Positions 25,307 through 34,242 of a DNA stretch of 64,000 bases are shown here, in pieces. Positions within the stretch are counted from its first letter, which is position 1; each line of letters opens with the position of its first letter. Below the pieces are notes generated by a model. It was not told the DNA's origin. It saw only the letters and a list, made by a program, of their open reading frames with translations, and searched no databases. Position numbers and translations under genes: made by a program. This DNA is from Streptomyces sp. AC512_CC834 (GTDB lineage: Bacteria; Actinomycetota; Actinomycetes; Streptomycetales; Streptomycetaceae), in NCBI RefSeq assembly GCF_019049325.1, contig NZ_JAGMUO010000013.1:62001-126000 (forward strand), in the 5' to 3' direction.

Positions 25307-25915
25307 TCAGTGGCCGTCCCGCAGGTCCCCGGGCCAGGTCGGCCGGAACTCCAGGTGGTCGTACGTCACCGTGCAGCCCTCCCCCGTCGGCGCCTGGGCC
25401 AGGAAGCCGACCAGGGCCGTGCCGGTCTCCTCCTCCTCGCCCAGGGTGAACAGCCGGACGAAGGTCCAACGCTCACCGTCGAGGGAGGCGTGGAAGGCGA
25501 AGGCCCGTCCGCTGCGGCTGACCCGGAGCCAGACGGAGTCTCCCTCCACCGTGAAGGAGTTGCAGTCGTCGGAGTGCCCCCGGGTGACCACCGTGCAGAC
25601 GGTGGCCACGTCCGGGGAGTACTCCAGACACAGCTTGGCCCAGGCCCGCTCCCCCACGTGCACATAGAGCACCCCGGCGTCGAAGGCCCCCTTGAACCCG
25701 ACGGTGACACGGGCGATGAGCTGAAAGTCCCCGTCGGGCGCCCCCAGCAGCCGCGGCGCGTCGGACGCGGGCTCCAGCGATTCGCCGGTGGGTGGCACGA
25801 ACCGGTCCTGCCGGGGCCCGGCGACCCCGGTGAGTACGCCGTCCGCGTAGGCCCAGTTGCCGTGGGGCCCATGGGAGCGGAGGGGAAACGGCAGTTCGGG
25901 AAGTTCAAGGCTCAT
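25307..25915 (-). CDS. DUF1349 concanavalin-like protein
   Basis: The 202-residue protein matches the DUF1349 family, a beta-sandwich related to regulators of disaccharide use in yeast and to lectin/glucanase folds. Conserved stretches are DFQLIARVTVGFKGAFDAGVL, KLCLEYSPDVATVCTVVTR and FYASLD-like FAFHASLDGERWTFVR. No catalytic residues can be assigned. A dispersed repeat starts 35 nt upstream of the ATG at 25915. Confidence 0.82.
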   Translation of the reverse strand: MSLELPELPFPLRSHGPHGNWAYADGVLTGVAGPRQDRFVPPTGESLEPASDAPRLLGAPDGDFQLIARVTVGFKGAFDAGVLYVHVGERAWAKLCLEYSPDVATVCTVVTRGHSDDCNSFTVEGDSVWLRVSRSGRAFAFHASLDGERWTFVRLFTLGEEEETGTALVGFLAQAPTGEGCTVTYDHLEFRPTWPGDLRDGH

Positions 25916-25949
25916 AGCCTGATCATCCCAGGTCCGGGCCGCGTACCTG

Positions 25950-26005
25950 AGGGGCGCGGGGCTCTGTCGATTTGCGGCTCCGCCGCGCGGGCGCGACCAG
26001 CCACG
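25950..26005. repeat. Dispersed repeat, copy A
   Basis: The 56-nt unit AGGGGCGCGGGGCT...AGCCACG contains the mini-hairpin GCGGCTCCGCCGC. It differs from copy B (39435-39490) at 5 positions. Both copies lie between co-directional minus-strand genes, about 35-40 nt upstream of the downstream gene. I recognise it as a common Streptomyces intergenic element. Confidence 0.7.
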
Positions 26006-26058
26006 ACGGCGCGGCAGACCGCTCACAACCTCGCACCCCACGGCGCAACCGCGGAGCC

Positions 26059-27609
26059 CTACCGCTCCAGCACCCCGTTGAACCGCCGCGGCAACCCCAG
26101 CGGATTGTCGTCCCGCAGCTCCGCAGGAAGCAGCGCCTCAGGCGCCCCCTGATACGCCACCGGCCGCAGCCACCGCTCGACGGCCGTACCCCCCACCGAC
26201 GTGGACGTCGAAGTGGTCGCCGGGTAGGGCCCCCCGTGCTGCTGAGCCGCGGCCACCGCGACCCCCGTGGGCCAGCCGTTCACCAGTACACGCCCCGCCA
26301 GCGGCACAAGCTCCGCGAGGATCGACGCCCCGCGCCCCTGGCCCGCCGCCTCCTCGACGGAGACCTGCATGGTCGCCGTGAGGTTGCCCGGCAGCCGGGA
26401 CAGCACGCCCCCCACCTCGGCGTCGTCCTCGTAGCGGGCCACCACGGTGACCGGCCCGAAGCACTCCTCCAGGAGCAGGTCGTGCTCACCCTCCGCCGCC
26501 AGCCGCGCGGCCGGCACGGTGAGGAACCCGGCGGCGACGGTGTGCTCGCCGCCCGATCCCGGTGTCACCGGGGAGTCCACGTCGGGCAGCGCGGTGCGCT
26601 CGGCGACGCCGGCGACGAAGTTGTCCCGCATGCGGTGGTCGAGGAGCACTCCGGCGTCGGTGTCGCTGACCGCGTCCGTGAGGGACTTGACCAGGCCGTC
26701 ACCGGCGGCGCCCGCCGGCACGAGTACCAGGCCGGGCTTGACGCAGAACTGCCCGACGCCGAGCGTCATCGAACCGGCCAGCCCCGCGCCGATCGCCTCC
26801 GCCCGCTCCACGGCCGCCGCCTCCGTGACGACGACCGGGTTCAGCGAGCCCAGCTCGCCGTGGAAGGGGATCGGTGCCGGTCGCGCCGCCGCCGCGTCGA
26901 AGAGGGCGCGGCCACCGCGTACGGACCCCGTGAAGCCCGCCGCGGCGACCAGCGGGTGCTTGATCAGCTCGACGCCCGCCTCGAAGCCGTGCACCAGGCC
27001 GAGGACGCCGTCCGGGATGCCGTGGCGGGCCGCGGCCCGGCGCAGCACCTTGGCGACCAGCTCGGACAGCGCCGGGTGGTCGGGGTGCGCCTTGACGACG
27101 ACCGGGCAGCCGGCCGCGAGCGCGCTCGCGGTGTCGCCGCCGGAGACGGAGAAGGCGAAGGGGAAGTTGGAGGCCGAGTAGACGGCGACGACCCCGAGGG
27201 GCACCTTGTAGCGGCGCAGGTCCGGGATGGGCGGGGTGGCGGTGTCGTCGGGGTGGTTGACGACCACGCCGAGGAACTCGCCCTCGTCCACGATGTCGGC
27301 GAAGGCCCGCAACTGGTAGCAGGTACGGGCGAGTTCGCCGGTGAGCCGGACCGGGCCGAGCGCGGTCTCCGCGTCGGCGACCTCGACGAGGGTGCCCTCG
27401 GCGGCCTTCAGCTCGTCGGCGGCGCCGCGCAGGAAGGCGGCGCGGACGGTGCGGTCGGCGAGTGCGTCCCGGGCGGCGTGCGCGGCGCGGACGGCGTCGT
27501 CCACCTCCTGGGCGGTGGCTTCCACCGCGACCTGTTCACGCTGCTTCCCGGTACGGGGGTCGACACTCCAGACTGGTGCTGCTGCCACCGCGGGTCCCTC
27601 CACGTGCAT
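26059..27609 (-). CDS. Aldehyde dehydrogenase, alpha-ketoglutarate semialdehyde dehydrogenase-like
   Basis: The 516-residue NAD(P)-dependent enzyme has the catalytic cysteine in VGQFCVKPGLV, the general-base glutamate in PFHGELGSLNPVV and the NAD-loop GFTGSVRGG. The divergent sequence around the cysteine, and the ASNFPFAFSVSGGDTASALAAG segment, are typical of the group that oxidises alpha-ketoglutarate semialdehyde in sugar-acid and hydroxyproline catabolism. It is divergent from an iclR gene with a candidate operator between. GGAG lies about 10 nt before ATG 27609. It may finish the sugar-acid routes encoded at 46-49 kb and 62-64 kb. Confidence 0.82.
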   Translation of the reverse strand: MHVEGPAVAAAPVWSVDPRTGKQREQVAVEATAQEVDDAVRAAHAARDALADRTVRAAFLRGAADELKAAEGTLVEVADAETALGPVRLTGELARTCYQLRAFADIVDEGEFLGVVVNHPDDTATPPIPDLRRYKVPLGVVAVYSASNFPFAFSVSGGDTASALAAGCPVVVKAHPDHPALSELVAKVLRRAAARHGIPDGVLGLVHGFEAGVELIKHPLVAAAGFTGSVRGGRALFDAAAARPAPIPFHGELGSLNPVVVTEAAAVERAEAIGAGLAGSMTLGVGQFCVKPGLVLVPAGAAGDGLVKSLTDAVSDTDAGVLLDHRMRDNFVAGVAERTALPDVDSPVTPGSGGEHTVAAGFLTVPAARLAAEGEHDLLLEECFGPVTVVARYEDDAEVGGVLSRLPGNLTATMQVSVEEAAGQGRGASILAELVPLAGRVLVNGWPTGVAVAAAQQHGGPYPATTSTSTSVGGTAVERWLRPVAYQGAPEALLPAELRDDNPLGLPRRFNGVLER

Positions 27610-27632
27610 CGGAACGTGCTCCGCATCGACTC

Positions 27633-27648
27633 GTTCGATATGCTGAAC
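27633..27648. promoter_or_regulatory. Candidate IclR-type operator between aldehyde dehydrogenase and iclR
   Basis: GTTCGATATGCTGAAC has palindromic GTTC/GAAC arms around an AT-centred core, a shape common for IclR-family sites. The ATATGCTG core recurs 28 nt downstream (27666-27673). It sits in the only shared intergenic region of the divergent pair. Confidence 0.45.
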
Positions 27649-27712
27649 GTTGTCTCTGCTGATGAATATGCTGTTCGAGACTATTTCCCGTCGAACGAAG
27701 GGGTCAAGGGCG

Positions 27713-28486
27713 ATGTCGGCTGTCGAGACGGGGGGCGGAGCGCAGGTCAAGTCCGCGGTACGGACGGTTGAACTGCTCGAGTACTTCGCCGGACGCCCCG
27801 GTATGCACTCCCTGGCGTCGGTCCAGGAGGCCGTCGGTTATCCCAAGTCCAGTCTCTACATGCTGCTGCGCACACTGGTCGAGCTGGGCTGGGTGGAGAC
27901 GGACGCCACGGGCACGCGGTACGGCATCGGTGTACGGGCGCTGCTGGTCGGCACCTCGTACATCGACGGCGACGAGGTGGTCGCGGCGGCGCGGCCGACG
28001 CTGGACCGGCTCTCCGACGACACGACGGAGACCATCCACCTCGCGCGCCTGGACGGCACGAACGTCGTCTACCTGGCCACCCGGCAGTCGCAGCACTACC
28101 TGCGGCCGTTCACCCGGGTCGGCCGCAGGCTGCCCGCGCACTCGACCTCGCTGGGCAAGGCGCTGCTGAGCACGTACACCGACGAGCAGGTCCGCAAGAT
28201 GCTCCCGGAGACACTCCCGGCGCTGACCGAGCACACCATCACCGACCGGGAGAAGCTCATCGAGGAGCTGCACCAGGTGCGGGAGCAGGGTTTCGCCGTG
28301 GACCGCGAGGAGAACACGCTGGGCCTGCGCTGCTTCGGTGTGGCGGTCCCCTACCGCACTCCCGCGCGGGACGCGATCAGTTGCTCGGTACCGGTGGCGC
28401 GGCTGACGCCCGCGCACGAGCAGATGGTGAAGGACGCGTTGTTCGACGCCCGGGACCGGCTGACATTGGCCACGCGTAGGCTCTGA
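27713..28486 (+). CDS. IclR family transcriptional regulator
   Basis: The 257-residue protein has an N-terminal winged helix-turn-helix (VKSAVRTVELLEYFAG, ASVQEAVGYPKSSLYMLLRTL) and a C-terminal effector domain (LPAHSTSLGKALLS, VDREENTLGLRCFGVAVPY). It probably represses the divergent aldehyde dehydrogenase gene. I chose ATG 27713, just after AAGGG, because conservation begins there; an upstream ATG at 27650 would read through the operator region. Confidence 0.87.
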   Translation: MSAVETGGGAQVKSAVRTVELLEYFAGRPGMHSLASVQEAVGYPKSSLYMLLRTLVELGWVETDATGTRYGIGVRALLVGTSYIDGDEVVAAARPTLDRLSDDTTETIHLARLDGTNVVYLATRQSQHYLRPFTRVGRRLPAHSTSLGKALLSTYTDEQVRKMLPETLPALTEHTITDREKLIEELHQVREQGFAVDREENTLGLRCFGVAVPYRTPARDAISCSVPVARLTPAHEQMVKDALFDARDRLTLATRRL

Positions 28487-28489
28487 TCC

Positions 28490-28960
28490 ATGCACATCGC
28501 ACTGCGCGAGGTTCACGACAGCGATCTGCCCGTCTTCTTCCGGCAGATGAACGATCCGGAGGCCCTGCGCATGGCGGCCTTCACCCACAAGGATCCGGCC
28601 GACCGGGACGCCTTCGAGGCCCACTGGAGAAAGATCCGGGCCTCCGATGACGTCGTGCGGACCATCCTCGGCGACGGTGACGTCATCGGCAGCGCGGCGG
28701 TGTACGGGGAGCCGGGCGAGCGCGAGGTGACGTACTGGGTCGACCGGGCGTACTGGGGCCAGGGCGTGGCCACGGCCGCGCTGCGGGCCCTGCTCGCCGA
28801 GGTGCGGGACCGCCCGCTGTACGGGCGGGCGGCGGCCGACAACGCGGGCTCGCGGCGCGTGCTGGAAAAGTGCGGCTTCGAGATCAGCGCGCGGGCGCGG
28901 GGGTTCGCAGCGGCCCGGGGCGAGGAGATCGACGAGGTCGTCCTGCACCTCGCGGAATGA
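28490..28960 (+). CDS. GNAT family N-acetyltransferase (RimJ/RimL-like)
   Basis: The 156-residue acetyltransferase has the acetyl-CoA loop WGQGVATAALRALL and the typical terminal segment AADNAGSRRVLEKCGFE. The N-terminal HIALREVHDSDLPVFFRQMNDP is the RimJ/L-like pattern. The acceptor is unknown. It starts 3 nt after the iclR stop and is probably cotranscribed. A perfect 18-bp palindrome (28990-29007) lies downstream. Confidence 0.85.
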   Translation: MHIALREVHDSDLPVFFRQMNDPEALRMAAFTHKDPADRDAFEAHWRKIRASDDVVRTILGDGDVIGSAAVYGEPGEREVTYWVDRAYWGQGVATAALRALLAEVRDRPLYGRAAADNAGSRRVLEKCGFEISARARGFAAARGEEIDEVVLHLAE

Positions 28961-29062
28961 CCCGCGGAACGAGCCACTGAATGAGTCGTCTCCGCCGCGC
29001 GGCGGAGGCGGATCGTCGCGGCGTGGGACGCGCCCGGGGTGTGGGCACGGGAGCGTGGAGCC

Positions 29063-30094
29063 ATGACGCAGCCCCTCGCCTCCACCCCCTCCAGCGCTTC
29101 CACGCCCTCCACCGCCCTCCCGGCCGCTTCCGCCGCGGGGTCCGCCCGCGCCCGTCGGCTGCTGCGCGCGGTCGCCGTCGCCGCCTGCCTGCCGTATCTC
29201 GGGCTCAAGGTCGCCTGGATCGCCGGGAGTCACGTCGGGATCCCGGCCGGCAGCGTCCTGCTGGACCACCGGGTCACCATGGCCGTGGCCAATGGGCTCA
29301 CCCTGCTCCTGGACAGTTGTGTGATCGCGCTGGCGCTGACGCTCACCCTCCCGTGGGGCCTGCGGGTGCCCGCGTGGCGGCTGGCGTTCCCGGTCTGGGT
29401 CGCCACGGGTCTGCTCGCGCCGATCATGGCCGGGTTCCCGTTGCAGCTCCTGACGCGGGCGTTCGGCGAGGACACCGCGACGGCGTCAGGACCGGGAGGC
29501 GAGCCCTTCCTCCACTCATGGGTGTTCGCGGTCGTCTACACCGGCTTCATCGTGCAGGGACTCGCCCTGGGGACGCTGTTCGTCCGCTACGCGCGAGGCC
29601 GTTGGGGGCGGTTGTGGCGCGGCCGGATGTGGGATCTGCCGGTGCGCGCCGTCGCGGCGCCGTTCAAGGCCGTCGCCGTGATCGGTGCGGTTCTCGCGTC
29701 CTTCCCGTTCGCGGTCCGGCTGTACTGGGCGAGCGGCGGCACGGCGGGGCTCGGGGCGGGGGAACGCGCGGCCGGCTTCCGGGTGCTGGAGGGCCTGCAC
29801 GTCGCGTTCCTCGCGGCGGCCGTCGTCGGCACCCTGCTGCTCGCCTTCCGCCGCGCCCGGCGCCTTCCGGTCGCGGTGCCCCTCGCCTCGGTCTGGGTCT
29901 GCTCCGCCGCCGTGGCCTGCTGGGGCGGCTGGGTGCTGCTCGCCACGCTGATGCCCGCCGACGATGCCGCCGACCGCCCGGCCACGCTGATGACGCTCGC
30001 CTACGCTGGGCAGATGACCGTCGGCCTCCTCCTCGCCTCAGTCGGCGCCCACTTCCTCACCCGGCGGTCGGTCACGGCCCGCACCCGGCCGTGA
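29063..30094 (+). CDS. Integral membrane protein upstream of a sensor kinase
   Basis: I do not recognise the family. The 343-residue protein has a Ser/Ala/Pro-rich N-terminal tail (about 30 residues) and about eight hydrophobic segments. Its GTGA overlap with the following histidine kinase gene, and the response regulator after that, suggest it senses or signals with them. GGAG precedes ATG 29063 by a few bases. Confidence 0.75.
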   Translation: MTQPLASTPSSASTPSTALPAASAAGSARARRLLRAVAVAACLPYLGLKVAWIAGSHVGIPAGSVLLDHRVTMAVANGLTLLLDSCVIALALTLTLPWGLRVPAWRLAFPVWVATGLLAPIMAGFPLQLLTRAFGEDTATASGPGGEPFLHSWVFAVVYTGFIVQGLALGTLFVRYARGRWGRLWRGRMWDLPVRAVAAPFKAVAVIGAVLASFPFAVRLYWASGGTAGLGAGERAAGFRVLEGLHVAFLAAAVVGTLLLAFRRARRLPVAVPLASVWVCSAAVACWGGWVLLATLMPADDAADRPATLMTLAYAGQMTVGLLLASVGAHFLTRRSVTARTRP

Positions 30095-31392
30095 CCGCGT
30101 TCGCCCGGTTCCTGTTCGGCCGGCGGGCGCGCCTGCGGTGGATCCATCTGATCCTCGGCGGCGCGCTCGCCATGCCGTACGTCCTCGTCGGCTCGGTCGT
30201 CGTCGGCCCGGTCGCCGGGGACGCGAACGTGTTCGGCTCGCTCCGCCTCCAACTGGCCTCGTTCGCCATCGGGTTGCCGCTCGCCGCCGTCACTTCGCTG
30301 TTCCCGCTGACCCGCCCTCTGGAGTCGGGCGTGGTGCGGTGGCTGTGCGGCGTCGAGGCCGACCGGCTGGCCTACGGGCCCGCCCGGACCAAGGGCGAGA
30401 AGGGGCGTACGGCGGCCTGGTTCACGCTGCATCTGGGGGCGGGCGGGATCGTCGCGGGGATGTCGCTGGCGGTGCCGCCGTTCGCGGCCGCGCTGGTCCT
30501 GCTGCCCTTCGTGCCGGCGCTGCGCGACGACCGGATGGGGCTGCCCGGCGTCCTCCACCACACCTGGGCGCTCGCCCTCGCGCCGTTCGCGGGCGCCGCG
30601 ATGCTGGTCGCGCTCGCCGGTTGCGCGGGCGTCTGCGGCACGCTGCTGGCCCGCTGGGCGCCCGCGCTGCTCGGCCCCAGTGCCGAGGACCGGGTCGCGG
30701 CGGCCGAGGCCCGCGCCGCCGACCTCGCCGTACGCAACCGGCTCGCGCGTGAACTGCACGACTCGGTCGGCCACGCCCTGAGCGCGGTCACCCTCCAGGC
30801 GAGCGCCGCCCGCCGGGTGCTGGACTCCGACCCGGAGTTCGTGCGCGAGGCGCTCGCCGCGATCGAGGACACCACGCGCCGCACGGTGGGCGAACTCGAC
30901 GCCGTACTGGGCGTACTGCGCGACGGCGACGCGCCCGGTGCCGCCTGGGACACCGCACCGGCACGAGCACCGGCACCCGCGCCCGCGCCCGCGCCGACGC
31001 TCGCCGCCGACCTGGACGGCCTGCTGCGCCGCACCCGCGCGGGCGGGCCGCGGGTGACGGCCACCGTCGCCACCGACCCGGAGACGCTGCCGCCGCTGGT
31101 CTCCCGCGAGGCGTACCGCATCGTGCAGGAGGGGCTGAGCAACGCGCTCAGGCACGCGGGCGAGGAGGTCACCGTGGCGCTGCGCGTCGAGGTGCTGGAC
31201 GACGATCTGCGGATCACCGTCGAGAATCCCCTGGGCGGTTCCCGCCCCGTCCCGCGCCCCGGCGGCGGTCACGGCCTGCGCGGCATCGCCGACCGGGCCC
31301 GGCTGCTGGGCGGCGCCGCCGAGGCGGGCCCCGACCCCGAGGGGCCGCTGTGGCGACTCCACGTCCGACTGCCCCTGTCCGACCGCCGCTGA
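30091..31392 (+). CDS. Two-component sensor histidine kinase, NarL-partner type
   Basis: The 433-residue kinase has about six N-terminal membrane segments, a HisKA_3 dimerisation domain with the phosphorylated His223 in RELHDSVGHALSAV, an Ala/Pro linker (APAPAPAPAP) and an HATPase_c domain with VQEGLSNALRHAG and GHGLRGIADRARLLGG. GTG 30091 overlaps the upstream membrane protein gene by 4 nt. The cognate regulator follows after 10 nt. The signal is unknown. Confidence 0.92.
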   Translation: MTAFARFLFGRRARLRWIHLILGGALAMPYVLVGSVVVGPVAGDANVFGSLRLQLASFAIGLPLAAVTSLFPLTRPLESGVVRWLCGVEADRLAYGPARTKGEKGRTAAWFTLHLGAGGIVAGMSLAVPPFAAALVLLPFVPALRDDRMGLPGVLHHTWALALAPFAGAAMLVALAGCAGVCGTLLARWAPALLGPSAEDRVAAAEARAADLAVRNRLARELHDSVGHALSAVTLQASAARRVLDSDPEFVREALAAIEDTTRRTVGELDAVLGVLRDGDAPGAAWDTAPARAPAPAPAPAPTLAADLDGLLRRTRAGGPRVTATVATDPETLPPLVSREAYRIVQEGLSNALRHAGEEVTVALRVEVLDDDLRITVENPLGGSRPVPRPGGGHGLRGIADRARLLGGAAEAGPDPEGPLWRLHVRLPLSDRR

Positions 31393-31402
31393 AGGGAACC
31401 GC

Positions 31403-32062
31403 GTGACCCGTCCGCCGATCCGGATCGTCCTCGCCGACGACGAACGCATGGTCCGTACCGCCCTGCGCGCCATCCTCTCCGCCGAACCGGACCTGGAGGT
31501 CGCCGGCGAGGCCGCCACCGGCGCCGAGGCCGTCTCCGTCGTGCGCCAGACCCGGCCGGACGTGGTCCTGATGGACGTCCGGATGCCCGAGGTCGACGGC
31601 ATCCGCGCCACCGAGCAGATCCTCGCCACGCTCGCCGGGCCGCCCCGCATCGTGGTCGTGACGACCTTCGAGAACGACTCCTACGTCTACGACGCCCTGC
31701 GCGCCGGTGCCGCCGGTTTCCTGCTCAAGCGCGCCGACGCCGATACCCTCGTCCGGGCGGTGCGGCTGGTGGCGCACAGCGACACGCTGCTGTTCCCGGC
31801 GGCGGTGCGGACGCTGGCGGCCGAGCACGCGCGCGCGAATCCCGCGCCGCCGCCCTGGGTGGCGCGGCTCACCGAGCGCGAGGGCGAGGTGCTGCGGCTG
31901 ATGGCGACCGGTCTGACCAACGCGGAGATCGCCGGGCGGCTGGGGGTGGGCCCGGCCACGGCGAAGACCCACGTGGCGTCGGTGCTGGCGAAGACCGGCG
32001 CCCGGGACCGCACCCAGGCGGTGATCCGGGCCTACGAGGCGGGCTTCATGAACGGGCGATGA
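31403..32062 (+). CDS. NarL/LuxR-type response regulator
   Basis: The 219-residue regulator has a receiver domain with acidic Asp11-Asp12 and phospho-acceptor Asp58 (VVLMDVRMPE), the conserved VTTFE and LLKRA segments, and a C-terminal LuxR helix-turn-helix (LTEREGEVLRLMATGLTNAE). It is paired with the upstream kinase. GAAGGG precedes GTG 31403. Confidence 0.94.
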   Translation: MTRPPIRIVLADDERMVRTALRAILSAEPDLEVAGEAATGAEAVSVVRQTRPDVVLMDVRMPEVDGIRATEQILATLAGPPRIVVVTTFENDSYVYDALRAGAAGFLLKRADADTLVRAVRLVAHSDTLLFPAAVRTLAAEHARANPAPPPWVARLTEREGEVLRLMATGLTNAEIAGRLGVGPATAKTHVASVLAKTGARDRTQAVIRAYEAGFMNGR

Positions 32063-32135
32063 GAAGGGATGAGAAAGATGAGAAAACGGGGCACATGGGA
32101 ACGATCGCCGCCCGCCCGTTCGTCCCGTCAGTGGG

Positions 32136-33590
32136 ATGAACAAGACGATCAGGCGCGCCTCGGTCTTCACGCTGCTCCTGGTGTTCGCTCTGCTGATCAG
32201 GGCGACCTGGGTGCAGTTCTACGACGGCCAGGCACTCGCGGACAGCAAGGACAACCGGCGCAACGCGATAGAGACGTACGCGGACCCGCTCGGGAACATC
32301 ATCGTGGCCGGACGGTCGATCACCGGCTCGGCGTCGACGGAGGGCGGCGACCTCGCGTACAAACGCACGTACGAGAAGGGCAAGCTGTACGCGGCGGTGA
32401 CGGGCTACGCCTCGCAGGCGTACGCGCCGACGCAGTTGGAGGGCATCTACCAGGACGTGCTCAACGGCACGGACCCGCGGCTGAAGAACGTGATGGACAC
32501 GGTCACCGGCACGCGCGCCGAGCCGGGCAACGTGGTGACGACGATCGACCCGGACGTGCAGAAGGCCGGGTTCGAGGCGCTGGGCGAGAAGAAGGGCGCC
32601 GCCGTCGCGATCGACCCGCAGACGGGCAGGATCCTGTCGGTCGTCTCGACCCCCTCGTACGACCCGACGTCGCTGACCGACGCCAACACCGCAGGTGAGG
32701 CCTGGGAGAAGCTCACCAGCGATCCCGACAAGCCGCTGACCAACCGCGCGCTGCGCCAGCCGCTGCCGCCGGGCTCGACGTTCAAGCTGGTCGTGGCGGC
32801 CGCCGCGCTGGAGAACGGGCTGTACGGGTCGGTCGACGAGAAGACCGACAGCCCGGACCCGTACACCCTGCCGGACACCACGACGGACCTGACCAACGAG
32901 AACCCGAACGCCCCCTGCGAGAACGCCACGATCCGCACCGCGCTGCAGTACTCGTGCAACAACGTCTTCGCGAAGATGGCCGTCGACCTCGGCCAGGACG
33001 AGCTGCGCGCCATGGCCGAGAAGTTCGGCTTCAACGACGAGACGCAGGACGTGCCGGTACGGGCCTACACCAGCGTGTACCCCAAGGACATGAACCGGTC
33101 GTCGACGGCCCTGACGGGCATCGGTCAGTTCGACGTGACGGCGACCCCGCTGCAGATGGCGATGGTCTCGGCGGCCCTCGCCAACGGCGGCGAGCTGGTC
33201 TCCCCGCACATGGTGTCTCAGGTCACCGACAGCGGCGGCGACGTCCTCGAGGACCACACCGACCCGGACTCGAAGCGGATCGTCAGCTCCTCCACCGCCG
33301 AGCAGTTGCAGTCGGCCATGCAGACCGTCGTCGACGAGGGCACGGGGTCGAACGCGCAGATCGCCGGCGCGACGGTGGGCGGCAAGACGGGTACGGCCCA
33401 GCACGGCGAGAACAACAGCAAGACGCCGTACGCCTGGTTCACCTCCTACGCCAAGTCCGACTCCTCGGACAAGGAGGTCGCCGTGGCGGTCATCATCGAG
33501 CAGTCCGACGCGGCCCGCAGCGAGATCAGCGGCAACGGCCTGGCGGCCCCGGTGGCCAAGGCGATGATGGAGGCGGCGCTCAAGGGCTGA
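32136..33590 (+). CDS. Class B penicillin-binding protein (transpeptidase), PbpA-like
   Basis: The 484-residue protein has an N-terminal membrane anchor (SVFTLLLVFALLIRATWVQ) and a periplasmic-side transpeptidase domain. The three active-site motifs are SxxK at Ser214-Lys217 (PGSTFK), SxN as SCN at 273-275, and KTG at 417-419 (GGKTGTAQHG). It cross-links peptidoglycan. It is a single-pass PBP with the short N-terminal domain of actinobacterial PbpA/PBP2-type enzymes and stands alone here, not beside rodA/ftsW. Confidence 0.92.
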   Translation: MNKTIRRASVFTLLLVFALLIRATWVQFYDGQALADSKDNRRNAIETYADPLGNIIVAGRSITGSASTEGGDLAYKRTYEKGKLYAAVTGYASQAYAPTQLEGIYQDVLNGTDPRLKNVMDTVTGTRAEPGNVVTTIDPDVQKAGFEALGEKKGAAVAIDPQTGRILSVVSTPSYDPTSLTDANTAGEAWEKLTSDPDKPLTNRALRQPLPPGSTFKLVVAAAALENGLYGSVDEKTDSPDPYTLPDTTTDLTNENPNAPCENATIRTALQYSCNNVFAKMAVDLGQDELRAMAEKFGFNDETQDVPVRAYTSVYPKDMNRSSTALTGIGQFDVTATPLQMAMVSAALANGGELVSPHMVSQVTDSGGDVLEDHTDPDSKRIVSSSTAEQLQSAMQTVVDEGTGSNAQIAGATVGGKTGTAQHGENNSKTPYAWFTSYAKSDSSDKEVAVAVIIEQSDAARSEISGNGLAAPVAKAMMEAALKG

Positions 33591-33666
33591 CTTTCCGGGG
33601 GCCCTTCGGGTTCGGCCTGCCGTACGGTGTTCGGCACCGGGGAAGCCGCTGCGAGGAGAGTCCGCC

Positions 33667-34242
33667 GTGAGGCCAGTCGTCGACGACGCCGCCTCCGCGG
33701 AGTTCCGTGCCTTCTTCGAGCGCCACTACGCCGAACTGGCCCGGCTCGCCCACCTGCTGACGGGCGAGCCGGACGCCGCCGACGACCTCGCGGCCGACGC
33801 CCTGCTGGCCCTGTGGCACCGCTGGGACCGGGTCCGCGCGGCCGACCATCCGGTGGCGTACGCGCGCGGTGTCGTCGCCAACCTCGCCCGCACCCGTATC
33901 CGGACCGCCGTGCGCGAGCGCAGACGCGTCGCCCTGTTCTGGTCGCAGCGCGAGGAGCGGACGGAGAACCCGGACGTCGCGGGCGTGGTGGACGTGCGCG
34001 AGGCGCTGCGCCGGCTGCCGTTTCGCAAGCGGGCGTGCGTGGTGCTGCGGCACGCGTTCGACCTCTCCGAGAGGGACACGGCGCTCGCCCTGGGCGTCTC
34101 GGTGGGTACGGTGAAGAGCCAGACGTCGAAGGGCGTGGCCGAACTCCAGCGGCTGCTCGGCACCCGGGCCGCTCCCCGTGCTCCTCAGCAGGTGCGCGCG
34201 GCGATCGCGCACAGCTCAGAGGCCGCGGGAGGCAGCCGATGA
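33667..34242 (+). CDS. SigE-family (ECF-like) RNA polymerase sigma factor
   Basis: The 191-residue sigma factor has region 2 (EFRAFFERHYAELARLAHLL, DDLAADALLALWHRWDRV) and region 4 (LRRLPFRKRACVVLRH, then DTALALGVSVGTVKSQTSKG), which matches the SigE/SIG3-like family of Streptomyces. GAGGAGAG lies before GTG 33667. Its stop overlaps the next gene by ATGA, and the product of that gene is a likely membrane-bound partner. Confidence 0.9.
   Translation: MRPVVDDAASAEFRAFFERHYAELARLAHLLTGEPDAADDLAADALLALWHRWDRVRAADHPVAYARGVVANLARTRIRTAVRERRRVALFWSQREERTENPDVAGVVDVREALRRLPFRKRACVVLRHAFDLSERDTALALGVSVGTVKSQTSKGVAELQRLLGTRAAPRAPQQVRAAIAHSSEAAGGSR

Noticed and set aside
27650..27712. Upstream ATG for the IclR regulator
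   Set aside because: It would place coding sequence over the divergent operator region and precedes the conserved start; ATG 27713 has a better ribosome binding site.
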